A DNA stretch of 55,955 nucleotides from Saprospiraceae bacterium (GCA_026989035.1 JALSKB010000147.1:1-55955); one strand, 5' to 3'; positions 26,759-36,155 are shown, numbered from the stretch's first letter. The notes: generated by a model from the letters alone, not told the origin. Made by a program: numbers and translations.

Positions 26759-26804
26759 CCCTGACGGAGGCCTTCAGTGCAGAAGAGCTTCTTTTTAAGC
26801 TACA

Positions 26805-27212
26805 ATGATAAACAAAAAGACAAATTTGAAAACAAACAACAACAGCTTGATTCACCCACCCGACTCGAAAACGCTTAGGAAGCGCATTGTCGAAAGTTTG
26901 CAAGATGTCAAAGGCAAAAAAATTGTTCAGTTGGATTTGCGCCACTTAGATGGTGCGCCTACCGAATTTTTCATCATCTGCGAAGGAGAATCCCATCCTC
27001 AGGTACAGGCTCTGGCCGAGCGGGTGTATCGCGACCTCAAACAAGAGGCGGGTTTGTTGCCCTTGCATTACGAAGGACAACTCCAGGCCAATTGGATTTG
27101 TCTGGATTATTTTGATGTGGTAGTTCACGTCTTTTATCCTCAGGCAAGGGAGTTTTATCAGTTGGAGCAGTTGTGGAGCGATGCTCACGTGACGGTCTTT
27201 GAGACGGTCTGA
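26805..27212 (+). CDS. rsfS: Ribosome silencing factor RsfS
   Basis: This 135-residue protein binds L14 on the large ribosomal subunit and blocks subunit joining in slow growth. The family core is visible: KKIVQLDLRHLDGAPTEFFIICEG, then WICLDYFDVVVHVFYPQAREFYQLEQLW. The N-terminal 25 residues are Asn/Lys-rich and less conserved, so a start further inside cannot be excluded. It is followed by ftsH after 133 bp. Confidence 0.95.
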   Translation: MINKKTNLKTNNNSLIHPPDSKTLRKRIVESLQDVKGKKIVQLDLRHLDGAPTEFFIICEGESHPQVQALAERVYRDLKQEAGLLPLHYEGQLQANWICLDYFDVVVHVFYPQAREFYQLEQLWSDAHVTVFETV

Positions 27213-27345
27213 GCTTTGTTTTTTGTCTTCCGGTGGTGAGGGGATTGGAATGGCCCAAGGTTTGGTGTTTCAGCTGCTTAGAGAAGTGGAAAGATGAGGA
27301 AGTACTTCGGTTGAGTCTCAGCCGTTTTAAAAATAAAACTCGTAC

Positions 27346-29337
27346 ATGAATAAGCAAGAAAAAGATTCAACTCCCGGACCTAAGTGGTCGTTCAACAGCA
27401 ATATGCTGTATGGCTTGCTAGCCGTACTCCTTCTTTTGGTTACGCTGATACGCACCTTAAACCTATCGGGTGAAGACATCACCTACGATCGCTTTGCGCA
27501 GATGGCCAAAAAGGGAGATGTAGCTCGAGTCGAGGTGGTCAACGACAAATACGCTCATGTTTACCTGCGTCCGGAGGCCTTGAAAAAAAGCAGCTATAAG
27601 GAAGTCGCCCGCAGCAACTATCCGGCTACACGCCCCCACTATGTCTTCAACATAGGCCCGCCGGAGGCTTTTGCCCGCGATTTAAAAGAATTGAACAGCA
27701 GCCTGCCCGAAGACCAACGCGTCAGTGTACAGTACGTGGAAAAAACCAATTGGATCGGGAGTTTACTCAGTTGGATGTTTCCTCTGGTACTTATCGTGGG
27801 GCTGTGGATCTTTTTGATGCGGCGAATGGCCGGCGGTGGGCCCGGTGGTGGACAAATCTTTAACATTGGAAAATCCAAGGCTACTTTGTTTGACAAAGAT
27901 GCCCGCGTGGATGTTACTTTTGAGCAGGTTGCCGGGTTGGAGGAGGCTCGTGAAGAGGTTATGGAAGTAGTGGATTTTCTCAAGAACCCGAGGAAATACA
28001 CCGCTTTGGGAGGGAAAATCCCCAAAGGTGTGCTTTTGTTTGGCCCTCCGGGTACGGGTAAAACCCTCTTGGCTAAAGCGGTGGCCGGAGAGGCCGGCGT
28101 GCCCTTCTTTTCCATTTCGGGCTCCGATTTTGTGGAGATGTTCGTAGGTGTAGGGGCCTCCCGAGTACGGGATTTGTTTCGCCAGGCCAGAGAGATGGCA
28201 CCTTGCATCATCTTTATCGATGAAATCGATGCCATTGGCCGTGCCCGAGGCAAAGGAGCCTTCCAGGGAGGCAACGATGAGCGGGAAAGTACCCTCAACC
28301 AGTTGTTGGTGGAGATGGACGGTTTTTCCACCGACAAGGGAGTCATTCTCATTGCCGCTACCAACCGACCGGATGTTTTGGATTCGGCTTTGCTGCGCCC
28401 CGGGCGTTTTGACCGTCAAATTGGTATTGACCGGCCGGACCTCAAAGGCAGGGAAGCCATTTTTAAAGTTCATCTTAAAAACATTAAATTGGCTGAAGAT
28501 GTGGATCCCGAGCACCTGGCTGAAATGACGCCGGGTTTTGCAGGAGCCGAAATTGCCAATGCCTGCAACGAGGCCGCCCTGGTAGCTGCCCGACGCAACA
28601 AAGCAGCCGTGGATATGGGTGATTTCAACTATGCCCTCGACCGCGTAATCGGTGGACTGGAAAAAAAGAACATGCTCATTTCTCCCAAAGAAAAGGAGAT
28701 CATCGCTTACCACGAGGCAGGACATGCCATCTGTGGCTGGTTTCTGGAACACGCCTCGCCTTTGGTTAAAGTTACCATCGTTCCTCGTGGTATGGGCACC
28801 CTGGGTTATGCACAATACCTGCCCAAAGAAGAGTACATCACCCGCTACGAGCAATTGCTGGACAGGCTGTGTATGACTTTTGGAGGGCGCGCAGCCGAAC
28901 AAGTCGTATTTGGAAAAATCTCTACCGGAGCTCAAAGCGATTTGGACCAAGTTACCAAGATCGCATACAACATGATTACGGTTTTTGGCATGAGCAAAGA
29001 AGTCGGGCAGGTTTCTTTTTATTCCCTCATGGAAGAGCAGTTTCAAAAACCTTATTCCGACGATACGGCCCGCCTCATTGACAAGGAAGTGAGACTCTTG
29101 CTCGATCAACAATATGCCCGAGCCATAGAGCTGCTCCAAAAACATCGCAATGAATTGGAAATGGTAGCTCAACACCTCCTGGAAAAGGAAGTCTTGCTCA
29201 AGTCCGACTTGGAAGAACTCATAGGGCCCCGTCCTTTTGGAGAAGAAAAAGCCTCGTCAACAAAGGGGCAACAGGAGCATGGAAGAACCGAAGTCGAAAA
29301 TCCGAATATGGGCATAGGGGATGAAACAGATACCTGA
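27346..29337 (+). CDS. ftsH: ATP-dependent zinc metalloprotease FtsH
   Basis: This is a membrane-anchored AAA+ protease of 663 residues that degrades misfolded membrane and regulatory proteins. Two membrane helices (about 20-38 and 137-157) flank a periplasmic domain. The AAA+ module has Walker A GPPGTGKT at 233-240, Walker [12 protein letters not shown] and the second region of homology [18 protein letters not shown]. The zinc site HEAGH is at 456-460. The C-terminal tail is charged and low in complexity ([22 protein letters not shown]). Every core motif is intact and the length is normal. Confidence 0.98.
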   Translation: MNKQEKDSTPGPKWSFNSNMLYGLLAVLLLLVTLIRTLNLSGEDITYDRFAQMAKKGDVARVEVVNDKYAHVYLRPEALKKSSYKEVARSNYPATRPHYVFNIGPPEAFARDLKELNSSLPEDQRVSVQYVEKTNWIGSLLSWMFPLVLIVGLWIFLMRRMAGGGPGGGQIFNIGKSKATLFDKDARVDVTFEQVAGLEEAREEVMEVVDFLKNPRKYTALGGKIPKGVLLFGPPGTGKTLLAKAVAGEAGVPFFSISGSDFVEMFVGVGASRVRDLFRQAREMAPCIIFIDEIDAIGRARGKGAFQGGNDERESTLNQLLVEMDGFSTDKGVILIAATNRPDVLDSALLRPGRFDRQIGIDRPDLKGREAIFKVHLKNIKLAEDVDPEHLAEMTPGFAGAEIANACNEAALVAARRNKAAVDMGDFNYALDRVIGGLEKKNMLISPKEKEIIAYHEAGHAICGWFLEHASPLVKVTIVPRGMGTLGYAQYLPKEEYITRYEQLLDRLCMTFGGRAAEQVVFGKISTGAQSDLDQVTKIAYNMITVFGMSKEVGQVSFYSLMEEQFQKPYSDDTARLIDKEVRLLLDQQYARAIELLQKHRNELEMVAQHLLEKEVLLKSDLEELIGPRPFGEEKASSTKGQQEHGRTEVENPNMGIGDETDT

Positions 29338-29387
29338 TTTTTGGGGCCATTTGAAGCCCTAAGACTGTGGCCGCTGTATTTTCTGTT

Positions 29388-29395
29388 TATCTTTG
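29388..29395 (+). promoter_or_regulatory. -7 box immediately before paaZ (leaderless arrangement)
   Basis: TATCTTTG is an exact TAnnTTTG match and ends four bases before the ATG at 29400, the same geometry as at scpA and prs. It also argues for the 29400 start over the one 33 bases upstream. Confidence 0.55.
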
Positions 29396-29399
29396 CCGC

Positions 29400-31439
29400 A
29401 TGGATTTAAAGAACTACATCCTCGGAAAGTGGGAAGCTCCCCAAGGGGAAAAACTTCCTCAATACGATGCCGTTAGCGGTGAATTGATCGGATACTGCAG
29501 CAGTGAGCAGCTCGACTTTGAAGCCATCTTGCGCTATGGAAGGGAAGTCGGCGGGCCGGCCTTGCGGCAAATGACTTTCCGCCAGCGCGGTCTGATGCTC
29601 AAAAAACTGGCCTTGCATCTGCACGGCATCCGCAAGAAATACTATCCTTTGAGCTATCGCACCGGAGCGACCAAGACGGACAGCTGGATTGATATTGACG
29701 GTGGGATAGGAACGCTGTTTGCTTATGCCAGTCTGAGACGGCAATTGCCGGATAAACCCTTTTACGTCGAAGGTGAAACCGTTGGTTTGTCCAAAGGGGG
29801 TACTTTTATCGGGCACCATATCCTAGTGCCCAGGCATGGGGTGGCCGTGCACATCAATGCGTTCAACTTTCCGATTTGGGGGATGCTGGAAAAATTGGCT
29901 CCCACTTTGCTGGCCGGCATGCCTGCTGTCGTCAAACCGTCCGAACTGACATCCTTTTTGACAGAGGCCATGGTGCGGGATATTGTGGATTCGGGCATTT
30001 TGCCGGAAGGCAGCCTGCAACTCGTCCAAGGTAGTGGCATAGGTATCCTCGATGGGGTCATGTCTCAGGATGCCGTTACCTTTACCGGCTCGGCTGAAAC
30101 CGGAAAAAAATTGAAGGCCCATCCGCGTATTGTAGAGGAATCCGTGCCTTTCAACATGGAGGCCGACAGCCTCAATGCTGCTGTCCTGGGGCCTGATGCC
30201 GTGCCCGGAACGCCTGAATTTGAGCTTTTTATCAAAGAGGTGCGGCGAGAAATGACGGTGAAGTGTGGTCAAAAGTGTACGGCCATACGCCGGATTATCG
30301 TGCCGCGGCAACAAGTGGAGAGCGTTGTCGAAGCCTTGCAAAAGGCTCTTGCCAAGGTTACCCTGGGTGACCCCAAGCGGGAGGAAGTGCGCATGGGCGC
30401 TTTGGTGGCCAAAGTGCAGGAAGAAGAGGTGCGACGTCGTTTGGCGGATTTGCAAAAAGCGGGGGAAGTGGTTATCGGTAGGGAGAAAGTGGAGCCCATC
30501 GGAGCCGACCCTGATAAGGGGTGTTTTTTCCCTCCTACGGTTTTGTACAACGATGCGCCTTTTGAGAGGCTGCAAAGCCATGAAGTAGAGGCTTTCGGAC
30601 CGGTGAGTACCGTCATGCCCTATGAAAGCATTGAGGAGGCTGCCCGCATAGCCAATTTGGGCAAGGGGTCTTTAGTCAGTACCCTGGCCACCCTGGATGC
30701 TACCACCGCCTCGCGTTACGTCATGGCTGCCGCACCCTGGCACGGGCGCATTTTAATTCTCAACAGAGACAGCGCTCCGGAGAGCACTGGCCATGGCTCA
30801 CCCATGCCTTTGCTCGCTCACGGTGGCCCGGGGCGCGCCGGCGGGGGACAGGAGTTGGGAGGCCTGCGCGGGATGTACCACTATTTGCAACGCACAGCTC
30901 TCCAAGGGCATCCCGGCATGATTACCGAACTCACTGGTGTTTTTCAAGCAGGTAGCCCTTACAAGGAAACCGAAGTGCATCCCTTCCGCAAACATTTTGA
31001 AGAACTTGAGGTGGGTGAAACGATTTTTACCGCTAAACACACCGTTACCGAAGCAGACATCACGAACTTCGCCAATGTCAGCGGAGATCACTTCTACGCC
31101 CACATGGACGCCACTTCTTTGGAAGGTACCATCTTCGAACAACGCGTAGCTCATGGCTATTTTATCCTCTCTAAAGCGGCTGGCTTGTTCGTAGATGCGC
31201 GCAAAGGGCCGGTACTGCTCAACTACGGCATAGACGAATGCCGGTTTACCAAGCCGGTTTATCCGGGTATGACCATAGGTGTGAAATTTACCGTTAAAGA
31301 AAAAATAGCCCAGGAAAAACGCGATGATGAAGATTTTAGAAAGGGTATCGTTAAGTTTTTGGTGGATGTTTATGACGAAACGGGAGAAACCGTAGCTTTG
31401 GCTACTATTCTTACCATGGTGAAAATGAAAGAAGCATGA
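29400..31439 (+). CDS. paaZ: Bifunctional PaaZ-type aldehyde dehydrogenase / MaoC hydratase
   Basis: This is a 679-residue fusion. Residues 1-515 form an NAD(P)-dependent aldehyde dehydrogenase, with the catalytic cysteine C293 in VKCGQKCTAIRR and FTGSAETGKKL for the cofactor. Residues 530-679 form a MaoC-like hot-dog hydratase, with D563 and H568 in SGDHFYAHMD. In phenylacetate degradation PaaZ opens the oxepin-CoA ring and oxidises the resulting aldehyde. The fused layout and the neighbouring hydratase support this role. The paaABCDE oxygenase and paaK are not in the window, so related ring-opening pathways remain possible. The start at 29400 follows a perfect -7 box. Confidence 0.92.
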   Translation: MDLKNYILGKWEAPQGEKLPQYDAVSGELIGYCSSEQLDFEAILRYGREVGGPALRQMTFRQRGLMLKKLALHLHGIRKKYYPLSYRTGATKTDSWIDIDGGIGTLFAYASLRRQLPDKPFYVEGETVGLSKGGTFIGHHILVPRHGVAVHINAFNFPIWGMLEKLAPTLLAGMPAVVKPSELTSFLTEAMVRDIVDSGILPEGSLQLVQGSGIGILDGVMSQDAVTFTGSAETGKKLKAHPRIVEESVPFNMEADSLNAAVLGPDAVPGTPEFELFIKEVRREMTVKCGQKCTAIRRIIVPRQQVESVVEALQKALAKVTLGDPKREEVRMGALVAKVQEEEVRRRLADLQKAGEVVIGREKVEPIGADPDKGCFFPPTVLYNDAPFERLQSHEVEAFGPVSTVMPYESIEEAARIANLGKGSLVSTLATLDATTASRYVMAAAPWHGRILILNRDSAPESTGHGSPMPLLAHGGPGRAGGGQELGGLRGMYHYLQRTALQGHPGMITELTGVFQAGSPYKETEVHPFRKHFEELEVGETIFTAKHTVTEADITNFANVSGDHFYAHMDATSLEGTIFEQRVAHGYFILSKAAGLFVDARKGPVLLNYGIDECRFTKPVYPGMTIGVKFTVKEKIAQEKRDDEDFRKGIVKFLVDVYDETGETVALATILTMVKMKEA

Positions 31440-32197
31440 GTGCCGCTCCCTATGTGAAAACCGAGCTTGCCAATCGCCTGGCAACCATCACTTTTTTTCA
31501 TCCGGCCCACAATTCCCTGCCGGGCCATGTGTTGGCGGATTTGGCGAAAGCCATACGAGAGGCCGGTGAAAACCCAGAGGTGGGTTTGGTCGTTTTGCAA
31601 AGCGCAGGAGATCGCACCTTTTGCGCCGGTGCGAGTTTTGACGAACTCATAGCCATTGAAAATTCCGATGAGGGTAAGCGCTTTTTTATGGGCTTTGCCC
31701 GAGTGATCAATGCTCTGCGAAGCTGCCCCAAAATCGTTGTCGGGCGGGTGCAAGGCAAAGCCGTTGGCGGTGGCGTGGGCCTGGCTGCTGCTACCGACTA
31801 TTGCATGGCGACTCGCTATGCTTCCATCAAGCTGAGCGAATTGGCTGTGGGCATAGGACCCTTTGTCGTAGGCCCCGCCATCGAGCGCAAAATGGGGCTT
31901 TCCGCCATGTCCCAGCTGGCCCTCAATGCCACCGAGTGGAGAACAGCTCAATGGGCTAAGGAACACGGCCTCTTTGCCGAGGTTTTTGATTCTACGGAAC
32001 AGCTGGATGCCTACCTGGAAGATTTTACTCAACGCCTTCTTTCTTTCAATCCCGAGGCCTTGAGCGAGCTCAAAAAAACCTTTTGGCTCGGTACGGAACA
32101 CTGGGATGAATTGCTGGAAGAACGGGCTGCTACTTCGGGGCGTCTGGTGCTGTCGGCTTTCGCCAAATCCGCCATAGAGCGGTTTAAAAAGCGATAG
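31436..32197 (+). CDS. Enoyl-CoA hydratase/isomerase family protein
   Basis: This 253-residue crotonase-fold protein overlaps the paaZ stop by four bases (ATGA), so it is translated with paaZ. The oxyanion-hole segments are RTFCAGASFDEL and VQGKAVGGGVGLAAATDYCMA. In place of the usual second glutamate region it has IKLSELAVGIGPFVVGPAIERKMG. It may act as the PaaG/PaaF-type isomerase or hydratase in aromatic or fatty acyl-CoA breakdown. I do not assign a specific paa symbol because the crotonase fold alone does not separate these. Confidence 0.92.
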   Translation: MSAAPYVKTELANRLATITFFHPAHNSLPGHVLADLAKAIREAGENPEVGLVVLQSAGDRTFCAGASFDELIAIENSDEGKRFFMGFARVINALRSCPKIVVGRVQGKAVGGGVGLAAATDYCMATRYASIKLSELAVGIGPFVVGPAIERKMGLSAMSQLALNATEWRTAQWAKEHGLFAEVFDSTEQLDAYLEDFTQRLLSFNPEALSELKKTFWLGTEHWDELLEERAATSGRLVLSAFAKSAIERFKKR

Positions 32198-32556
32198 GCT
32201 GAAGACTACAACTTTAGACTGCTACCCTTCCGAGAGGAAGTAAGGCGGCTTGCGTCTTGCCCGAAATCATGCTCAAGGGCACAATCCGTATAGCTTTCTA
32301 ACTGCTCATGTGCCAATGAGTTTTCCCTTATCCACGCATTCGCGATAGGCTCAAAACTATGGCTGCATAAAGGCCCCAAACCATTTCGGTTTGAGTATAT
32401 TTGCCTTTTTTCCTGGTTTAAGGTGCGGAAGATGCGATATATGACGGGCTTAGAGAAGCTGTCATGCAAGCTTTTAAAGTTTTTTTTCGTTATTTGAGTG
32501 AACAATCTCGTCCAACAACACCTATTCCCTGTACAAACTACAAAAACTTTAAAATC
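32198..32556. other. Intergenic region with a remnant of the dispersed repeat
   Basis: This gap of about 360 bp has no gene. It holds the right-hand end of the dispersed repeat at 32374-32400 without the large hairpin. The start of the following gene is placed at 32557 because an upstream in-frame ATG at 32464 adds a non-conserved-looking leader before the membrane helix. Confidence 0.55.
32374..32400 (+). repeat. Truncated remnant of the dispersed palindromic repeat (copy H)
   Basis: The segment CCCAAACCATTTCGGTTTG followed by AGTATAT matches the right-hand small hairpin and terminal end of the family. The left 75 bases, including the large hairpin, are absent or unrecognisable; only ACTATGGC about 16 bases earlier resembles the left end. 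Confidence 0.75.
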
Positions 32557-33516
32557 ATGACTGCAGACAATTCCAAGCAACGCATTATTGCCATTTCTTC
32601 CGTTGTCGTTGTGGCTTTGCTCATTGTCAGTGCCATCCTGTTGTTCAACAAGTTTAAACTGGACAAAAAACTCACGCAGCAGGAAATAGAACTGCAAGAG
32701 AAAGAAGAGCTTCGCCAACAATTGGAAGACCAATACAACGAAGCCATTACGGAATTAGAGAGCATGCGAGGTGAAAATGAAGAACTCAATGCTTTGATAG
32801 AGCAACAACAAGCCGAACTTAGCGATCAAAAAGCCCAGATTGATAAACTCATCCGCAATGGACGCGATTTGCGCAAGGCTCGCGCACAAATCAAAAAGCT
32901 CAACGCTCAAATCGAGCAGTATATCGCCGAGGTGGAAACTTTGAGAGCTGAAAACGAGCAGCTGAAGCAGGAAAAAGAGATGCTTTCTTCCGACCTGGAA
33001 ATGCAGCGCCAGACCAACGAACAACTCAACCAGGAGCGCGCTCAGCTCGTCAGTGAAAAAGACCAGCTGGCCAGCAAAGCCGATAAACTCAGCAAAACGG
33101 TAACCTATGCCTCGGTCATTCGGCCCAACAACATTACCGTAACGGGTTATTTGATTAAATCCAGTGGTAAGCGGGCCAAGAAAAAAGCAGCTAAAAACGT
33201 GGACGTCCTGGAAATATGCTTCCAAACCACGGTGAACGAAGTGGCCAAGCCCGGACGAGAAGTTTATCACATTCGCATTATCGATCCGCTGGGCCAGACC
33301 CTGGCAGTTGATGAACTCGGTAGCGGCGTGCTGACCAATTCAGGCAATGGAGAAAAAATCCGCTATACCACCACCAAAGAGTTCGATTACAGCCAGGATG
33401 AAACTCAGCTCTGTGTAGATTGGCAACCGCAGACGCCTTTTCAGTCAGGTACTTACGAAGTGGAAATTTACAACAAAGGTTATCTGGCCGGAACGGGAAC
33501 CTTCACGCTGAAGTAA
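32557..33516 (+). CDS. Single-pass membrane protein with long coiled coil
   Basis: This is a 319-residue protein of unknown function. A short cytoplasmic N-terminus (MTADNSKQRI) precedes one membrane helix (about 10-32). A long coiled coil from about 37 to 185, rich in heptads such as LRAENEQLKQEKEML, comes next. The C-terminal globular domain is beta-rich (ITVTGYLIKSSGKRAKKKAAK, then GTYEVEIYNKGYLAGTGTFTL). The layout suggests an envelope protein with the coiled coil in the periplasm. I have a general memory of similar proteins across Bacteroidota but no named family. It ends at a strong terminator. Confidence 0.85.
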   Translation: MTADNSKQRIIAISSVVVVALLIVSAILLFNKFKLDKKLTQQEIELQEKEELRQQLEDQYNEAITELESMRGENEELNALIEQQQAELSDQKAQIDKLIRNGRDLRKARAQIKKLNAQIEQYIAEVETLRAENEQLKQEKEMLSSDLEMQRQTNEQLNQERAQLVSEKDQLASKADKLSKTVTYASVIRPNNITVTGYLIKSSGKRAKKKAAKNVDVLEICFQTTVNEVAKPGREVYHIRIIDPLGQTLAVDELGSGVLTNSGNGEKIRYTTTKEFDYSQDETQLCVDWQPQTPFQSGTYEVEIYNKGYLAGTGTFTLK

Positions 33517-33599
33517 AAAAGATTTAGCGACTCAAGCAGAGTCGCAGACGATGAATCCTTACCAAGCGGTAAGCTTCAATACTTTCCAACCCTGTTTTA

Positions 33600-33631
33600 G
33601 GAAGCCGTGCTTTTGCACGGTTTCCTTTTTT
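33600..33631 (+). terminator. Rho-independent terminator after the coiled-coil gene
   Basis: An 11-bp stem (GGAAGCCGTGC with GCACGGTTTCC, one G-T pair) around a TTTT loop is followed by a run of T. It is about 85 bp past the stop codon. Confidence 0.88.
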
Positions 33632-33658
33632 CTTTTTTGCCGTTTTAGAATACGCACA

Positions 33659-33692
33659 AAAGGCTTGAGGGGCGGGGCCTCCTCAAGCCTTT
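33659..33692. terminator. Second hairpin, possible bidirectional terminator
   Basis: AAGGCTTGAGG and CCTCAAGCCTT form an 11-bp inverted repeat flanked by A and T tracts. It lies between convergent genes, about 145 bp downstream of the JmjC-type gene read on the minus strand, and could serve either direction. Confidence 0.55.
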
Positions 33693-33837
33693 GTCGTGCG
33701 CACATCTTACTTCAGCGAGATACATTCTTTGCCCGCCTTCCGGCAGGCAGACAAGGATGATATGGTGTCATCCCAAAGTTTTCCCTTTAGTCGCTTTACG
33801 AGCTTTAGTTACCCCAAACTCCTCGACCTTGGGGAGG

Positions 33838-34761
33838 TCAGACCGGCTTTAGATTCTCTCTCTTTATGCCTCCTTGATTTTCTATACCTTGGATGGCCTT
33901 TTCCACGCGGCGGATGGCTGTTTTTTCTTTCCAGGCATACCAGCGATCACCGAAAAGCCGGAAGAGCATCTTGTCCAAAGGAATGTAGAGGAGAATCATC
34001 CGCAGGCCCTTGAGTTTGTTGATGAGGGTAGGTGCCAGCTTGCGATAAGCTACGCCCAGGCCTGCATCCAGATAAGTATTGTAGTGCCACCATCCCGAAG
34101 GCATGTAAACGGCATCCCCCGGCTCGAGAATCAGCTCAATACCTTTGACGTATTTGAGACCCGGATACTTCTTGAAGTCTATGTTCTTCAAGTCGGCCAT
34201 GGTGTGGGTGTTCAGTGGAAGCCTATACATAAAGGGCGTGTATTCGGGCGGAATGAGGACAACGCGCTTGTGACCAAAAGCCTGGGACAGGAGTACGCCG
34301 GAATGATCCACATCGACATGAGCACGGACGTCTCCGTCTTTGCCTCCCATGAACATGAAGCCGTGCTTGCTCATAATACCTTTCATGATGGGCGGACAGG
34401 CGTAGTCTTTGCGCAACTCGGGGCGGAGTTTGTATAAGTCAACCCGAAAGAGTCGGATGCCCGTGGGTTCGTTTTTGGCGATGAGGTCGAGGTACTCGCC
34501 AAAGTTCATCTTGTGCGGGGTAAAGGTTGCAGTGGTCTTGATGGTGTCTTTGTCGTAATTGTCAAAGATGGAAACGGTGTGGTGCCCCATTTTTTCTTTG
34601 AACCATTCCAATGTCCACTTTTTGCCGGCAGGCTGCTGAAACATCAGGCCTTTGATGTGGACGGGCCTCATGGGCTTGTGGTACTTGCGGTTAAATTCTT
34701 CCGGTGTCAAGTCCTCGGCTTGAACCACATCGATGGGAAGGCTTAAATCTAACTTGTCCAT
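33838..34761 (-). CDS. JmjC/cupin-like domain protein (cupin_8)
   Basis: This 307-residue protein has the cupin-fold features of Fe(II)/2-oxoglutarate oxygenases of the JmjC/FIH group. There is an HVDVDHSGVLLSQAFGHKRVVLIPP segment with likely iron ligands H and D. Later comes LEPGDAVYMPSGWWHYNT with the third histidine. Relatives hydroxylate proteins or tRNA; the substrate here is unknown. The start at 34761 (MDKLDLSLPI) is chosen over an upstream ATG. A TACATTTG -7 box lies upstream on the minus strand at 34825-34832. The C-terminal 70 residues are basic and helical. Confidence 0.85.
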   Translation of the reverse strand: MDKLDLSLPIDVVQAEDLTPEEFNRKYHKPMRPVHIKGLMFQQPAGKKWTLEWFKEKMGHHTVSIFDNYDKDTIKTTATFTPHKMNFGEYLDLIAKNEPTGIRLFRVDLYKLRPELRKDYACPPIMKGIMSKHGFMFMGGKDGDVRAHVDVDHSGVLLSQAFGHKRVVLIPPEYTPFMYRLPLNTHTMADLKNIDFKKYPGLKYVKGIELILEPGDAVYMPSGWWHYNTYLDAGLGVAYRKLAPTLINKLKGLRMILLYIPLDKMLFRLFGDRWYAWKEKTAIRRVEKAIQGIENQGGIKRENLKPV

Positions 34762-35096
34762 GTTGCGTTTGCTTGTGAAGAAATGAAATCCACTTACCCG
34801 GGCATTTAAGCAGGGTTTAGTTTGCAAATGTAATGATGCCAAACGGGTTTGGGTTTGCCTGAATTATTGAATTACAGGCAAATCCGGGCCTTTTTGTGCT
34901 TTGGTTGCCCTATAAAGCAGATGGCAAGGCAAAGCGGTTTGACCGGTATAATATACTCATGGCGGAGTAATTTGGAAGGCGTCAGCCTCCCCAATTACCT
35001 ATCTTTCGCCTGTTTGCGAGTTGTAAATGTCCCAAACCATTTCGGTTTGGGTATATAATAAATGAGTGCTACAATGGGGTAAAAGTTGTATTTTTC
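34762..35096. other. Intergenic region holding dispersed repeat copy E
   Basis: This gap of about 335 bp contains a -7 box for the leftward JmjC-type gene at 34825-34832 and repeat copy E. Nothing else recognisable is present. Confidence 0.6.
34952..35056 (+). repeat. Dispersed ~105-bp palindromic repeat, copy E
   Basis: It begins TATACTCATGGCGGAGTAA and ends GGTTTGGGTATAT. The large hairpin arms read AATTTGGAAGGC and GCCTCCCCAATT with loop GTCA. The outer pairs have changed from GG/CC to AA/TT while still pairing. The small hairpin CCCAAACC / GGTTTGGG is perfect. Confidence 0.9.
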
Positions 35097-36155
35097 TCAA
35101 GTGCCCGGTTTTTGGTGCATTTGGTAGTCGAGAAGCCGGGCATCGTTGATGCGCACTTTTAGCTCTTGGATGTAAGTCTTGGCCGGTTTGAAGTTGAACT
35201 CCAGGTAGGCCTTTTCAGCCCATTTCAGGGCTGTTTGCAGATAGCCCATGCGTTCGGCTGCCACGGCCAGGTTATAGGCGGCTCTACCGGCTGTTTTGGC
35301 ATCTGCCTTTTTTACCAGGCTTTGCCAGATTTGAGTTGCAGCTTCCCATTGATCGCGTTCGACCATGCGGGCGGCTTTTTTCATTTGCTCTTTGAAGGGC
35401 TTTTTACCCGAGGTGTAGAACTGCCGTTGTACGGTAATCCAGACCGGAGCAATGCGCATGCCGTATTTTTCTCCGGCTATGCGGCTCAGGTCAAAAGCCT
35501 TATAAGCGAGGTCGGGCAGGTTGCTTTCTGCTTGCTGGGCCGTAAGCCCGGTTGCACTGTATTCCTCTCCGGTTTGCACGGTAAACTCGTCCAGGATAAT
35601 TTTCTTTTGGGGGTCGTAAAAGCGCCAGCCTATGGTGATGTCCACCTGGGCTTGAGCGCGGTAACGGGTTTCTTTGATTTCGTTGCCGTCTTCGTCTTTG
35701 CGGGTGGTGGTATAGGGGTTGGTAGTAACCCTTACATCGCTGTCATAGGCTTCAATGGCTACCAGGGCATCTGCCCCGTACTGCTCGCAAATGCTTTGCA
35801 CTTTGGCCCAGCCCAGGGGATACGCCATCTGCACGCCTCCTTTGCTGCCCTCCAAGGTGAGGTCGGAATGCTTTACTTGAAAGCGGGGCGTGCGGGTGAG
35901 GGCACTTGTCAGTCCTTCCAGAGCCTCTTTGCGCCCCCGGCGGTCCTGGTTAATTTCTTCTCCGGTGAACAAACCTTCCAAAACCGTAACAAAGCCGCTT
36001 GAGGGTTTGCTTCTATCTACGGTAACAATGGTTTGAATGTGTTCAGGGACCATCATCTCTGCGGGTTGGAGTACTCGTATTCCTATACTTTTCGTGCAAG
36101 ATTGGAATAAGGGGAACAAAAGGAAAAACAGAAATAATCGATAAAATGCGTTCAT
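35097..36155 (-). CDS. DUF6340 family lipoprotein with TPR-like C-terminus
   Basis: This is a 352-residue predicted lipoprotein with a signal peptide ending in the lipobox FQSC. The mature part opens with IGIRVLQPAEMMVPEHIQTIVTVDRS, which I associate with the Bacteroidota DUF6340 family. It continues with a segment where a lookup of subunits is repeated (CEQYGADALVAIEAYDSD). The last 100 residues are helical with TPR character (AAYNLAVAAERMGYLQTALKWAEKAYLEF). The function is unknown. TAGCTTTG at 36176-36183 on the minus strand is a good -7 box about 20 bases before the start. Confidence 0.85.
   Translation of the reverse strand: MNAFYRLFLFFLLFPLFQSCTKSIGIRVLQPAEMMVPEHIQTIVTVDRSKPSSGFVTVLEGLFTGEEINQDRRGRKEALEGLTSALTRTPRFQVKHSDLTLEGSKGGVQMAYPLGWAKVQSICEQYGADALVAIEAYDSDVRVTTNPYTTTRKDEDGNEIKETRYRAQAQVDITIGWRFYDPQKKIILDEFTVQTGEEYSATGLTAQQAESNLPDLAYKAFDLSRIAGEKYGMRIAPVWITVQRQFYTSGKKPFKEQMKKAARMVERDQWEAATQIWQSLVKKADAKTAGRAAYNLAVAAERMGYLQTALKWAEKAYLEFNFKPAKTYIQELKVRINDARLLDYQMHQKPGT

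Noticed and set aside
27763-29175. Minus-strand frame of 470 codons opposite ftsH
   Set aside because: It mirrors the conserved AAA+ and protease region of ftsH and has no start signal or motif of its own.
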